The notes below the pieces were generated by a model. The model was given only the letters and a program-made list of their open reading frames with translations, did not search any database and was not told the origin of the DNA. The position numbers were made by a program, and so were the translations under genes. Of a stretch of 64,000 bases of DNA, positions 19,144-27,855 are shown piece after piece; the stretch's first letter is position 1, and every line of letters starts with the position of its first letter. This DNA is from Borreliella valaisiana VS116 (lineage in GTDB: Bacteria > Spirochaetota > Spirochaetia > Borreliales > Borreliaceae), in the NCBI RefSeq assembly GCF_000170955.2, contig NZ_ABCY02000001.1, positions 550,193 through 614,192 of the forward strand, read 5' to 3'.

Positions 19144-19597
19144 TTTCAATTTAAATGGGGAAAGTATTTCAAAAAAGATTAGTCTTTCTTTGGCGACTAG
19201 AAATCTTTTGGAATCTATTTTTTTTGCTAAGAGTAGTAGTTTGGAGTATATTATTAATAACAGATTTTTTTTAATTTTGTTGGATTCTAGACTTGTTTAT
19301 TCTAATTTAATTCCTGCGTTTATTTTAAATGGTCGTAGTGTAGTTACTCTTGAAGGACTTAAAAAAAAAAGTTTTTATCAGCACATGCAAAAGATTTTAT
19401 TAGAAGACGATTTTAATTTTTGTAACAATTGTTTTGAATCCAATGTTTTGTTGTTTTATTACTTTTTGGAAAACAAGATTGTAAGCAAATCAAATATTTT
19501 AGGCTATAGAAATTCATTAAAATGTAATTGTATGGATGTTAATACTTTTTTATCTCTCTATTTGAAAGCTGAAGAGTTGTACAGAAAAAATGGTTAA
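19130..19597 (+). CDS. Xanthine-dehydrogenase-like iron-sulphur small subunit with one cysteine set
   Basis: 155 residues, the normal length of the two-[2Fe-2S] small subunit of molybdenum hydroxylases. The N-terminus (INFNLNGES, then RNLLESI) and FLILLDSRLVYSNLIPA followed by GRSVVTLEGL line up with the plant-ferredoxin-like half, but its four cysteines are gone. The C-terminal helical half keeps its cysteines: C98-x2-C101, about 30 residues, then C132-x-C134, as in QCGFC...NLCRC. One cluster, or another metal such as zinc, could still bind (inference). It starts at TTG 19130 with GGAG 8 bases upstream, inside the end of the large-subunit gene, and overlaps the next gene by 8 bases. Confidence 0.7.
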   Translation: MILINFNLNGESISKKISLSLATRNLLESIFFAKSSSLEYIINNRFFLILLDSRLVYSNLIPAFILNGRSVVTLEGLKKKSFYQHMQKILLEDDFNFCNNCFESNVLLFYYFLENKIVSKSNILGYRNSLKCNCMDVNTFLSLYLKAEELYRKNG

Positions 19598-20459
19598 TGT
19601 TAAGGTTTATTATCCTGAAAGTTTTAATATACTATCTAATTTATTTAACAAAAATCTAAATAATTATATCATTTATAATGAGCTAGATTTTAAAAAAAAT
19701 CCCGATTTATTTAATAGAGAAACACCCATTGATAATTTTTTTTTGGTTGGTAATTTTGAAAAATTTAATAAAGTGTCTTTAAGGGGCAATTTTCTCGAGA
19801 TGGGACCGTGTGTTACTTACAACGAGATACTTCAGATTGGTAAGCAAAATATTCCAAGTTTGCTTTATGAATTTATTTCAAAATTTAATGATAAAATTTA
19901 TCTAAATAGCATTAATCTTGCAAATGGTTTTTATTATAAAAACACCATTTTTGATATTTATCCTTTATTGTTAAGCCTTGATGCTCAGATTGAGTTTAAA
20001 AATGTTTTGACCAAAAAAACTTATGTTTTTAGTTCTTATAATTTAAATAGAGCTGAGTATATTGCAAGCCGAAATACTGTTCTTGTTACTAAATTTAAAT
20101 TTCCAATGATGAATCTATGGAACAGAAGCTTTTATCATAAAGTATTTTTTAATACCTCATCTTTTGACATTTTAGAAGAAACGGACATTATCTTTATATG
20201 CATTCTTTTAAACATAAAAAGAGATATTATAAATGATTTTTTATTAAAAATATTTTATGATGATAAGGTGATCGTCATAAAGGATTTTCAGATTTTACTT
20301 TTAAACAAATCCTTGCCACTTTCATTTTCTGAAATAGAAAATTCTCTTAAAATGTTGGATAAAAATATAAGAGATTCTAAAAATTTTAATATGGGAGAGA
20401 GAAATTTAAAGCTAATAAAGAATTTTTATTTAGATATATTAATGAGTTTTAGTTTTTAA
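19590..20459 (+). CDS. Xanthine-dehydrogenase-like FAD subunit, flavin motifs eroded
   Basis: 289 residues, the usual size of the FAD-binding medium subunit (CoxM/XdhB type). Recognisable segments in order are: YYPESFNILSNLF at the N-terminus; LEMGPCVTYNEIL (residues 69-81, as in LRIGALVTYAELL); IPSLLYEF; NSINLANG (106-113, in place of GTIGGNLANA); DIYPLLLSLDAQIEF; and VLVTKFKFP (as in ELLVSIRIP). The AGGTDL flavin loop and the double glycine of TIGGN are lost, so FAD binding is doubtful. With the two upstream genes it completes the large-small-medium subunit set. No neighbouring cofactor genes are seen. Confidence 0.65.
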   Translation: MVNVKVYYPESFNILSNLFNKNLNNYIIYNELDFKKNPDLFNRETPIDNFFLVGNFEKFNKVSLRGNFLEMGPCVTYNEILQIGKQNIPSLLYEFISKFNDKIYLNSINLANGFYYKNTIFDIYPLLLSLDAQIEFKNVLTKKTYVFSSYNLNRAEYIASRNTVLVTKFKFPMMNLWNRSFYHKVFFNTSSFDILEETDIIFICILLNIKRDIINDFLLKIFYDDKVIVIKDFQILLLNKSLPLSFSEIENSLKMLDKNIRDSKNFNMGERNLKLIKNFYLDILMSFSF

Positions 20460-20495
20460 TGATCCAAATAAGTTTAATTACTATATTTATTATGC

Positions 20496-20521
20496 TATAT
20501 TTCTTATATAAAGGAAATATA
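20496..20521 (+). terminator. Weak hairpin after the xanthine-dehydrogenase-like operon
   Basis: TATATTTC (20496-20503) pairs with GAAATATA (20514-20521), then T-rich sequence. The stem is AT-rich and so weak. It lies between the FAD-like subunit gene and ptsH and may separate the two operons. Confidence 0.35.
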
Positions 20522-20595
20522 TAATTTATTTTTATGTATTATAATGTAAAAAGTTAATCAAAAAATAATATTCATAATGAGGGGTTTCTGTACTT

Positions 20596-20856
20596 ATGGT
20601 AAAAAAAGAAGCAATTATTAAAGCTATAAATGGTTTACATGTTAGGCCTGCATCAACTTTTGTAAAAAAAGCTAAAGAATATTCTAGCGAGATAACAATA
20701 GAATCTGATGGAAAATCTGTTAGTGGTAAGAGTTTATTCAGGCTTCAAACTTTGGAATTGTCATCGGGTAAAAAGCTTTTGATATGTGCTGAGGGTGAGG
20801 ATGAGGAGATTGCTGCTACAGAGCTTGCAAAGCTTATCGAATCTTTTAAGGAATGA
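20596..20856 (+). CDS. ptsH: Phosphocarrier protein HPr
   Basis: An 86-residue PTS carrier. The active-site histidine is in NGLHVRPAST (about residue 15). The regulatory-serine region is SVSGKSLFRLQTLEL, where serine is kept near position 46. It passes phosphate from enzyme I to sugar-specific EIIA domains. GAGGGG precedes ATG 20596 at the head of ptsH-ptsI-crr. From memory this is the second of two HPr genes in Lyme borreliae. Confidence 0.95.
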   Translation: MVKKEAIIKAINGLHVRPASTFVKKAKEYSSEITIESDGKSVSGKSLFRLQTLELSSGKKLLICAEGEDEEIAATELAKLIESFKE

Positions 20857-20876
20857 ATTTTAGAGGTATTTAAGTT

Positions 20877-22598
20877 ATGACTTTATCGGGTAAAAGAATA
20901 TCTAAAGGGATAGGCATTGGAGAAGTTCTTTGTATTAGAAAAAATTTTGATAAAATTGTAAGTAGAGAAAAAATTGACTTTTCTCAAGTTGATAGCGAGA
21001 TATCGAAATTCAATAAAGCCAAATCAAAAGCAATTGAAGCGCTTAAAGATCTTGAGAGAAAAGCTGTGCTTCAATTTGGAGATGATAAAAAGGGTATTTT
21101 TGAAGGTCAAGTGTTGATCGTTGAAGACGATGAATTTTCTGAGCTTGTTATTGAGTTTATTACAAAGGAAAATTATAGCGCTGCTTATTCTATTTATTTG
21201 GCGTTTGAAAATTTGGTTAAAAGTGTAGAAGACTATAAAGATCCTTATTTAAAAGAAAGAGCTTCTGATTATAAGGACATTAGAAATAGATTAATTTCTA
21301 TTATTTTAGGTCAAGTAACCGATTTTTCTGAAATTAATAAAGATGTTATTCTTGTTACCGAGGAATTAACTCCATCTGATACCATGCAATTTGACTTAAA
21401 TTATGTTAAAGGTTTTTTAACTGCCGTTGGGGGAGAAACTTCTCATGCTGCTATTTTGGCAAGAACAATGGGTCTTCCAGCGCTTGTTATGACTTTATTA
21501 GATATTAATGCTTTAAATGATGGTGATAAGATAGTCATTGATGCAATATCTTCTATTGTTATTAAAAATCCTTCTTCTGATGAGCTTAATCTTTATGAGA
21601 AGAAGATTTTGCGTCAAATAGAGATGGAAAAAGAGCTTTTTTCTTTAAAAGATAAAGATGCTGAAACAAAAGATGGCGTAAAAGTGTTTTTAAAGGCAAA
21701 TATTGGAACACCTGTTGATATTGCCTATGTTAATAAATATGGTGTTGAAGGAATAGGTCTTTTTAGAACAGAATTCTTATATATGAAATCTTTGCAACCC
21801 CCAACAGAAGATGAGCAGTTTGAAACTTATAAGAGAGTTGTAGATACAATGGAAAAAAAAGGGGTTGTTACAATTCGTACTCTTGATGTTGGTGGGGATA
21901 AGGAAATTCCCTATCTTAATTTTAAGAAAGAGGAAAATCCCTTTTTGGGCTTTAGGGCACTTAGGATGTATAAGGAATATGAAGAATTGATCCAAGCACA
22001 GTTTAATGCTATTTTTAGAGCTAGTCATTATGGGAAGATAAGGGTAATGGTGCCTATGCTTACCAGATATGAAGAGATTGAAACGATCGAATATTTTGTG
22101 AATAATGCAAAAATCAATTTAAAGTCTAGAGGTTTGCCTTTTGATGAAAATTTGGAGGTGGGTTGTATGATAGAAGTTCCTTCTGCAGCTTTAATTTCTT
22201 CTAAACTTGCTAATAAATTGAAATTTTTTAGTATAGGAACGAATGATTTAACCCAATATGTTTTAGCTGTTGATCGTGGCAATCAAAAAATATCAAATTT
22301 ATATGATAAGTATAATCCTGCTGTGTTGAAATTAATCAAAAAGGTTCTTGACGATGGAATTAGTTCTGGAATTGATGTATCTGTTTGTGGCGAGCTTGGT
22401 GGAGATGATGCTGGAGCGTTACTTCTTGTGGGTCTTGGATTTAGGTCTTTGAGTATGATTCCTAGTGCTACACTTAGAATTAAATATTTGCTTAAAAAGT
22501 ATACAATAAAGGAATTGGAAGAATTGGCAAATAGGGTTTTAAATAGCGATTCTGAGCAAGAAACTTTAAGTTATTTTGATAAATTTATAGGAGATTAG
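20877..22598 (+). CDS. ptsI: PTS enzyme I (phosphoenolpyruvate-protein phosphotransferase)
   Basis: 573 residues, full length. The N-terminal HPr-binding and swivelling domains include the phosphohistidine motif GGETSHAAILARTMGLPALV (about residues 185-204). The C-terminal PEP-binding barrel has GIGLFRTEFLYM, RTLDVGGDKE, FSIGTNDLTQY and the late active-site Cys region VCGELGGDD. It transfers phosphate from PEP to HPr in the cytosol. It starts 20 bases after ptsH and ends 2 bases before crr, one operon. Confidence 0.97.
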   Translation: MTLSGKRISKGIGIGEVLCIRKNFDKIVSREKIDFSQVDSEISKFNKAKSKAIEALKDLERKAVLQFGDDKKGIFEGQVLIVEDDEFSELVIEFITKENYSAAYSIYLAFENLVKSVEDYKDPYLKERASDYKDIRNRLISIILGQVTDFSEINKDVILVTEELTPSDTMQFDLNYVKGFLTAVGGETSHAAILARTMGLPALVMTLLDINALNDGDKIVIDAISSIVIKNPSSDELNLYEKKILRQIEMEKELFSLKDKDAETKDGVKVFLKANIGTPVDIAYVNKYGVEGIGLFRTEFLYMKSLQPPTEDEQFETYKRVVDTMEKKGVVTIRTLDVGGDKEIPYLNFKKEENPFLGFRALRMYKEYEELIQAQFNAIFRASHYGKIRVMVPMLTRYEEIETIEYFVNNAKINLKSRGLPFDENLEVGCMIEVPSAALISSKLANKLKFFSIGTNDLTQYVLAVDRGNQKISNLYDKYNPAVLKLIKKVLDDGISSGIDVSVCGELGGDDAGALLLVGLGFRSLSMIPSATLRIKYLLKKYTIKELEELANRVLNSDSEQETLSYFDKFIGD

Positions 22599-22600
22599 TT

Positions 22601-23170
22601 ATGGGGTTTTTAGATTTTTTTAAAAAAACCGCTACATTGGATTTGATTGCTCCGATTAGTGGAAAAGTTATGTCAATTGATAAGGTTCCCGATGAAGCGT
22701 TTGCTGAAAAAATAGTTGGTGATGGAATTGCAATTCTTCCAACAAGTAATGAGTTGCTAGCGCCTTGTGATGGTAAAATAGGTAAAATTTTTAAAACTAA
22801 TCATGCCTTTAGCCTTGAAACTAAAGAAGGTGTTGAAATTTTTGTCCATTTTGGAATTAATACTCTTAATTTAAATGGCAAGGGTTTTACAAGAGTCGCT
22901 GAAGAAGGCGTTAATGTTAAACAAGGTGAAGTTATTATTAGGCTCGATCTTGAATATTTAAAAGAGCATTCAGAATCCGTTATTACCCCAGTTGTTATTG
23001 CAAATTCTGATGAAGTTTCAAGTATAGAATATTCTTTTGGAAAGCTTGAAAATGAGACTGAATATATTTTGTTGTCGTCAACTGTTTTGACAGAAGAAAT
23101 TAGACATAAAATATCTCAAACAAAGCCTGTTATAGCAGGCAAAGATTTAGTGTTGCGAGTTAAAAAGTAA
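22601..23170 (+). CDS. crr: Glucose-type PTS EIIA component
   Basis: A 189-residue EIIA-Glc domain. Opening LDLIAPISGKVMSI, then APCDGKIGKI, the partner histidine in KTNHAFSLET, the phosphorylated histidine in VEIFVHFGINTLNLNGKGF and late KQGEVIIRLD. It accepts phosphate from HPr and hands it to EIIBC glucose-type transporters, none of which is in this window. GGAGATTAG precedes the ATG. The operon ends with a strong hairpin 1 base after the stop. Confidence 0.96.
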   Translation: MGFLDFFKKTATLDLIAPISGKVMSIDKVPDEAFAEKIVGDGIAILPTSNELLAPCDGKIGKIFKTNHAFSLETKEGVEIFVHFGINTLNLNGKGFTRVAEEGVNVKQGEVIIRLDLEYLKEHSESVITPVVIANSDEVSSIEYSFGKLENETEYILLSSTVLTEEIRHKISQTKPVIAGKDLVLRVKK

Positions 23171-23197
23171 AAAGAGAGAGCTTAAAGCTCTCTCTTT
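23171..23197. terminator. Bidirectional terminator between crr and htpG
   Basis: A perfect 12-base stem (23171-23182 with 23186-23197, 3-base loop) is flanked by A-rich sequence on the left and T-rich sequence on the right. It sits exactly between two convergent genes, so it can stop transcription from either side. Confidence 0.9.
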
Positions 23198-23206
23198 TAT
23201 TTTAAA

Positions 23207-25057
23207 TCATAACAAGTCTTTTTCTAAAAATTCGTTTATTATGTTTATGAATTTTCCTGGATTTTTGCTAGGCATTCCTGAAGTTAGCATAGCTTCCTCA
23301 AAAAGGAGTATGCTTATTTTTTCTAATTTTTCAGGCTCTAGATTTTTTAAATTTTGGACTATTTTATTATTAGGGTTTAATTCAAGTATTGGTTTAATTT
23401 CTTTTACTTCTTGTCCCATTGATAGCATGATTTTCTGCATTTGATAAGTTGGATCATTGCTATCAACAATTATTGCTGAAGGTTCTTTTATTAATGTTGC
23501 CGAAAGATTTACTTCTTTTATGTGGTCCTTAAGGATTTCTTTTACTTTTGTAAGAATATCTTTGAACTCTTCTTCAATTTTTTTGAAATTTTCATCTTTT
23601 AATTCATTACTAGTTTCATTTTTGTTTATTGCTTTTAATTTTAATCCTTCGTATTCTGGAATTAGATTTAAAATAGCCTCATCAAGTTCATCGTCCATGA
23701 TTAGAATTTCAAATCCTTTTTCTTTATAAGCGTTTACTATTGGATTTTCTTTTAATATATTTTCTTTGCCGCCTGTTATATAGTAAATGCTTTTTTGGCT
23801 TTCATTCATTCTTTCTTTGTACTCTTTAAAAGATACAAATCCATCTACGCTTGAAGATTTAAATCTTATTAATGAGATAAGCTTTTCTCTGTTTTCAAAG
23901 TCAGAATAAACACCTTCTTTAATACATCTTCCAAATTCTTTAGAAAACTCTGAAAATTTTTCAGGACTTTTTTTGCTAAGCTTTTCAAGCTCGCTTAGTA
24001 TTTTTTTTACAGAAGATGATTTGATTTTAGACAAAATTTTATTTTGTTGTAAAATCTCTCTACTTACATTGAGCGGTAAATCTTGACAGTCTATAATTCC
24101 TTTTATAAATCTTAGATAGTTTGGAAGCAAACTGCCTTCAGAATCTGTAATAAAGATTCTATTTATAAATAGCTTTACCCCGGGTTTAGTGTTTGGATAA
24201 TATAAATCATAAGGAGCTTTACTTGGAATATAAAATAAATTGGTATATTCTAAATTTCCTTCAGCTTTTGTATGAATATGCAGTAATGGATTTTCATAAT
24301 CAAAGGTTGTATTTTTGTAAAATTCATTGTATTCTTCTGCTTTAATTTCGTTTTTATTTTTTGTCCAAAGAGCAGTGGTTTCATTTAATTTTTCTTCTTT
24401 TTCTTCTATTCCTTCTTGTTTGCCGTCCTTCATTATAGGTTCGCTGTATTTTATATAAATAGGATAATTTATGTGATTTGAATATTTTTTAATAATTTCT
24501 TGAATTTTCCATTTATTAGCGTATTCAAGTCCTTCTTTATTAAGATAAAGCTTTATTTCTGTGCCGTAATCTTCTTTTTTTGCTTTTTCTATTTCATACC
24601 CTGTTTTGCCATCGCTAGACCAAATATAAGCATCGCTTTCTAGTGCTTTTTTTGATGTAACTTCTACTTTTTCTGATACTATGAATGCGCTGTAAAATCC
24701 AACTCCAAACTGACCAATTAGATTTGCAGATTTTTTTTCATCTTGTTTTAAATTATTAATAAATTCTTTAGTTCCTGATTTTGCAATGACACCAAGATGA
24801 TTAGTTAAATCTTCTTCATTCATTCCGATTCCATTATCTTTAATTAGGATACTTTTATCATCAAATGTTATTTCTATTTTTGGTTCTAAAGCAATGTTTT
24901 TGAATTTTTCATTTGTCAAGCTTAAAAACTTGAGTTTATCAATAGCGTCAGATGCATTTGACACCAATTCTCTTAAAAATATTTCTTTATGAGAGTAAAG
25001 AGAGTGAATGATTAAATAAAGTAAGTCATTTACTTCTGTATCAAATTGTTTTTTCAT
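23207..25057 (-). CDS. htpG: Chaperone HtpG (Hsp90)
   Basis: 616 residues from ATG 25057, the usual MKKQFDTEVNDLLYLI start, with AAGGA 8-9 bases upstream; a 34-codon in-frame hydrophobic extension to 25159 is not family-like. The ATPase motifs of the GHKL fold are present: ELVSNASDAIDKL, IKDNGIGM and IGQFGVGFYSAF. The middle and C-terminal dimerisation domains are complete. It is an ATP-dependent cytosolic folding chaperone. It is divergent from gnd across about 110 bases. Confidence 0.96.
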   Translation of the reverse strand: MKKQFDTEVNDLLYLIIHSLYSHKEIFLRELVSNASDAIDKLKFLSLTNEKFKNIALEPKIEITFDDKSILIKDNGIGMNEEDLTNHLGVIAKSGTKEFINNLKQDEKKSANLIGQFGVGFYSAFIVSEKVEVTSKKALESDAYIWSSDGKTGYEIEKAKKEDYGTEIKLYLNKEGLEYANKWKIQEIIKKYSNHINYPIYIKYSEPIMKDGKQEGIEEKEEKLNETTALWTKNKNEIKAEEYNEFYKNTTFDYENPLLHIHTKAEGNLEYTNLFYIPSKAPYDLYYPNTKPGVKLFINRIFITDSEGSLLPNYLRFIKGIIDCQDLPLNVSREILQQNKILSKIKSSSVKKILSELEKLSKKSPEKFSEFSKEFGRCIKEGVYSDFENREKLISLIRFKSSSVDGFVSFKEYKERMNESQKSIYYITGGKENILKENPIVNAYKEKGFEILIMDDELDEAILNLIPEYEGLKLKAINKNETSNELKDENFKKIEEEFKDILTKVKEILKDHIKEVNLSATLIKEPSAIIVDSNDPTYQMQKIMLSMGQEVKEIKPILELNPNNKIVQNLKNLEPEKLEKISILLFEEAMLTSGMPSKNPGKFINIINEFLEKDLL

Positions 25058-25169
25058 GCAAATTTTCCTTTTCAATTTAATCTTTACTTTTTTTATAATA
25101 TAACATAATCTAAAAATAATAAATAAAATAATTTGTTTAAAATAGAAAATTAGAATCAAGGAGAATGCA

Positions 25170-26564
25170 ATGGATGTAGGAATTTATGGTCTTGGTGTTA
25201 TGGGCGGTAATTTAGCTCTAAATATTGCTGATAACGGTTTTAATGTTTCTGTTTACAATAGAGATAGTGAAAAAACTGAAATTTTTGTTAAACAAAATTC
25301 TCATAAAAAGATAAATGGCTTTAAAGATGTTGAATCTTTTGTTAAAAGTTTAAAAACTCCAAGAAAAATCATCTTAATGGTGACAAGTTCGGCTGTAGAA
25401 AATGTTGTTGAACAAATGTTACCCTTTATGAATAAATCGGATATAATTATTGATGGTGGAAATTCTCATTATAAGAGTACAATGAGATTGGAAAAAGAAT
25501 TGTTTGCTAAAGACATTTATTTCGCAGGACTTGGAATTTCTGGAGGAGAGAGAGGAGCAAGGTTTGGTCCTGCGCTAATGTATGGAGGAAGTAAATCGGC
25601 TTATGAAATTCTTGAGCCCATGCTAAATAAAATTGCAGCTAAAACCAAAAACAATGATGTGTGTTCGGCTTATATTGGAGAGAATGGTTCTGGACACTAT
25701 GTTAAAATGATACATAATGGGGTGGAATACGCTGATATGCAGCTTATCAGCGAAGTTTATTTTTTCATGAAAAAAGCTTTCAATTTAGATAATTCAAAAA
25801 TTGCTGAAGTTTTTGAAAAGTGGAATGAGGGTGATCTTTCAGGGTATTTGCTAGAAATAACTTCTAAGATTCTTAAGTATAAGGAAAATAATGAATATTT
25901 AGTTGATAAGATTTTAGATGTTGCAAATCAAAAAGGCACTGGTGTTTGGACATCTATTGATGCTCTTGAATTTAGTATGCCTGTAAATTTAATTATTGAA
26001 TCTGTTTTTTCAAGATTTATGTCGGGGTTAAAACACGAAAGGATTATTGCTAGTGATTTGCTTAAGATGGATACTGCTTCTTTTGAGTTTGAGCTTAGTG
26101 ATTGGATTTTAGATCTTTATTATGCTCTTTTAGTTTCAAAAATAGTAGCTTATGCTCAAGGGTTTATGATGCTTAAGACTGCATCTGTGAATTATAGTTG
26201 GGATTTAAATTTGGGTAAAATTTCTTTAATTTGGAGAGAAGGTTGTATTATTCGTAGCAGCTTTTTAGATAAAATTAAATTGGCTTATGATAAAAATCCC
26301 CATCTTATTAATTTGCTTTTCGATGATTATTTTTTAGATTTGTTAAAAAATAATCACAAATCTTTGAGAAGAATAATTTCAAAAGCTAGTGAAATTGGTA
26401 TTCCTTTGCCAGCATTTTATGCTAGCCTTTCGTTTTTAGATTCTTATTCTACCAATTATTTGCCTTCTAACCTAATTCAAGCACAAAGAGACTTTTTTGG
26501 TGCTCATTCTTTTGAAAGATTAGACTCAAAACGAGGTGAATTTTTTCATAGTGTTTGGCAATAA
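25170..26564 (+). CDS. gnd: 6-phosphogluconate dehydrogenase (decarboxylating)
   Basis: 464 residues. N-terminal Rossmann fold GLGVMGGNLALNIADNGF, then VYNRD, IDGGNSHY, GISGGERGARFGPALMYGG, and the substrate motif VKMIHNGVEYADMQLI with the catalytic Lys and His-Asn. The C-terminal all-helical domain ends with RDFFGAHSFERL. It oxidises 6-phosphogluconate to ribulose 5-phosphate with NADPH or NADH formation. AAGGAG precedes the ATG. It is convergent with the small envelope-protein genes. Confidence 0.96.
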   Translation: MDVGIYGLGVMGGNLALNIADNGFNVSVYNRDSEKTEIFVKQNSHKKINGFKDVESFVKSLKTPRKIILMVTSSAVENVVEQMLPFMNKSDIIIDGGNSHYKSTMRLEKELFAKDIYFAGLGISGGERGARFGPALMYGGSKSAYEILEPMLNKIAAKTKNNDVCSAYIGENGSGHYVKMIHNGVEYADMQLISEVYFFMKKAFNLDNSKIAEVFEKWNEGDLSGYLLEITSKILKYKENNEYLVDKILDVANQKGTGVWTSIDALEFSMPVNLIIESVFSRFMSGLKHERIIASDLLKMDTASFEFELSDWILDLYYALLVSKIVAYAQGFMMLKTASVNYSWDLNLGKISLIWREGCIIRSSFLDKIKLAYDKNPHLINLLFDDYFLDLLKNNHKSLRRIISKASEIGIPLPAFYASLSFLDSYSTNYLPSNLIQAQRDFFGAHSFERLDSKRGEFFHSVWQ

Positions 26565-26585
26565 AATTTAATATAGTGTGTGAAT

Positions 26586-27128
26586 TTAGATATAGTACTT
26601 AGCAAATATTCCCCCAGCAAAGTTTGATTTTATTCCTGAGTAGGTTCTGTGATGTGCAAGGGATCTTGTGTTTGAGATGAATTCAACTGAGGGTGCTATT
26701 TTTATACCTATTTCTAAATTTTCTGTAATGTCGTAAAAAATAGCCATTGGCATTCTTATCCCAAATCCCAATTCTATATTTATTAATTTGGATGTGTGAG
26801 ACGATAGGCTTAGATTTCCTCCTATTCCAATTCCCAAATTTAAATTTTTTATTAAAGATATTGTAAAAATGAAATCAAGTACTGCTAATGCGAATAAATT
26901 AAAATCATAAAATTTTGATTCAAGTTTAAAGCCCGATAAATTTATTCCATTGCTACCGCCATAGCCTATTTCAAAGTCAATGAAAGGAAATGACATTATT
27001 AAGTTGATAATTGGATTTCCAATACTTGCTCCAAAGCCAATACCCCTATTTAAATATGAATTTTTTGCAAAACCATTTGTAGATATATTTGCAATCATGA
27101 TGGATAGTATTAAGATTTTTTTCACCAT
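26586..27128 (-). CDS. Exported DUF3996-type protein with GxSxG motif (BB0562-like putative lipase)
   Basis: 180 residues with a signal peptide (to about Ala21). The mature part starts RGIGFGASIGNPIINLI; GASIG (residues 33-37) fits a GxSxG nucleophile pattern. The rest is Gly/aromatic-rich beta sequence ending FAGGIFAKYYI. By order it corresponds to BB_0562, which I recall being reported as a lipase-active virulence factor needed when free fatty acids are scarce. It is the last of three related minus-strand genes. The start has GGAGA upstream. Whether the GASIG serine is catalytic cannot be judged here. Confidence 0.7.
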   Translation of the reverse strand: MVKKILILSIMIANISTNGFAKNSYLNRGIGFGASIGNPIINLIMSFPFIDFEIGYGGSNGINLSGFKLESKFYDFNLFALAVLDFIFTISLIKNLNLGIGIGGNLSLSSHTSKLINIELGFGIRMPMAIFYDITENLEIGIKIAPSVEFISNTRSLAHHRTYSGIKSNFAGGIFAKYYI

Positions 27129-27273
27129 TGTCTCCCAAATTTTGTCTTATTATTATTATAATATTTTATTTTTGAATTTAAAAACAATAAAAACCTTTGA
27201 CCATTTAAATTTTGTATTTAAGCTTTTTTGAGTGGTTTGATTTTTTACAATTGTTTTTTTAAATAATTTTATT

Positions 27274-27792
27274 TTAAGTAAACCAGAATCTTAGTCCTAA
27301 TCCTGCAAATACTTCCCATCTAAATCCAACTCCATTGCTCCAAATATTCATTCCAAGTCCCGGTGCTATTCTTAAAAACAAGTCGAATTTTTTCCTAAAT
27401 ACTGCAAGATTTAAAGCCAAAGGCAATCTTGCTCCAATGCTCATTGGTCCAGAGCCCGATTGACTACCACCAAATCTTGAAAACCATATTGTTCCATATC
27501 CCCCAGCTCCAACTGAAAAATCCAAAATGTTAGCAGCTCCTGGGAATGTATATATGTAGAAAATGTAGTCCAATGCTATAAACAGTGTTTTCCAGTCTGT
27601 AAATAAATTATTTACTCCACTGTAAAGACCAATGTCAAGATCAAAGTTCCCCAGATTAATGTGCAAAGCAATTGGTAATGGAAGTATAATTCCTGCTCCA
27701 TATTTACCTCTTGCAGATTTTGTTGAATTAGCAAATCCCGAGATTGGTGCTAATAAAATAATAATTAACATAATAATTATTATTCTTCTCAT
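27274..27792 (-). CDS. Exported DUF3996-like small envelope protein
   Basis: 172 residues with a strong signal peptide (RRIIIIMLIIILLAPISGFA) and a mature part that looks like a small beta-barrel: GKYGAGIILPLPIALHINLG, FDLDIGLYSG, and a C-terminal aromatic strand FAGLGLRFWFT. It resembles its two neighbours in layout (LP.P.A..I...NFD..IG). No GxSxG motif is seen. AGGAGG lies 8-9 bases before the ATG. Function unknown; likely periplasmic or outer-membrane. Confidence 0.7.
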   Translation of the reverse strand: MRRIIIIMLIIILLAPISGFANSTKSARGKYGAGIILPLPIALHINLGNFDLDIGLYSGVNNLFTDWKTLFIALDYIFYIYTFPGAANILDFSVGAGGYGTIWFSRFGGSQSGSGPMSIGARLPLALNLAVFRKKFDLFLRIAPGLGMNIWSNGVGFRWEVFAGLGLRFWFT

Positions 27793-27855
27793 TGTTTTTT
27801 ACCTCCTAATTGCAACAATTTAGTTCAATAATTTTTTTTATCTAAAAAGTGAAAA

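Noticed and set aside
23207..25159. htpG extended to an upstream start at 25159
   Set aside because: The added residues are non-family, and ATG 25057 has a ribosome binding site and the family N-terminus.
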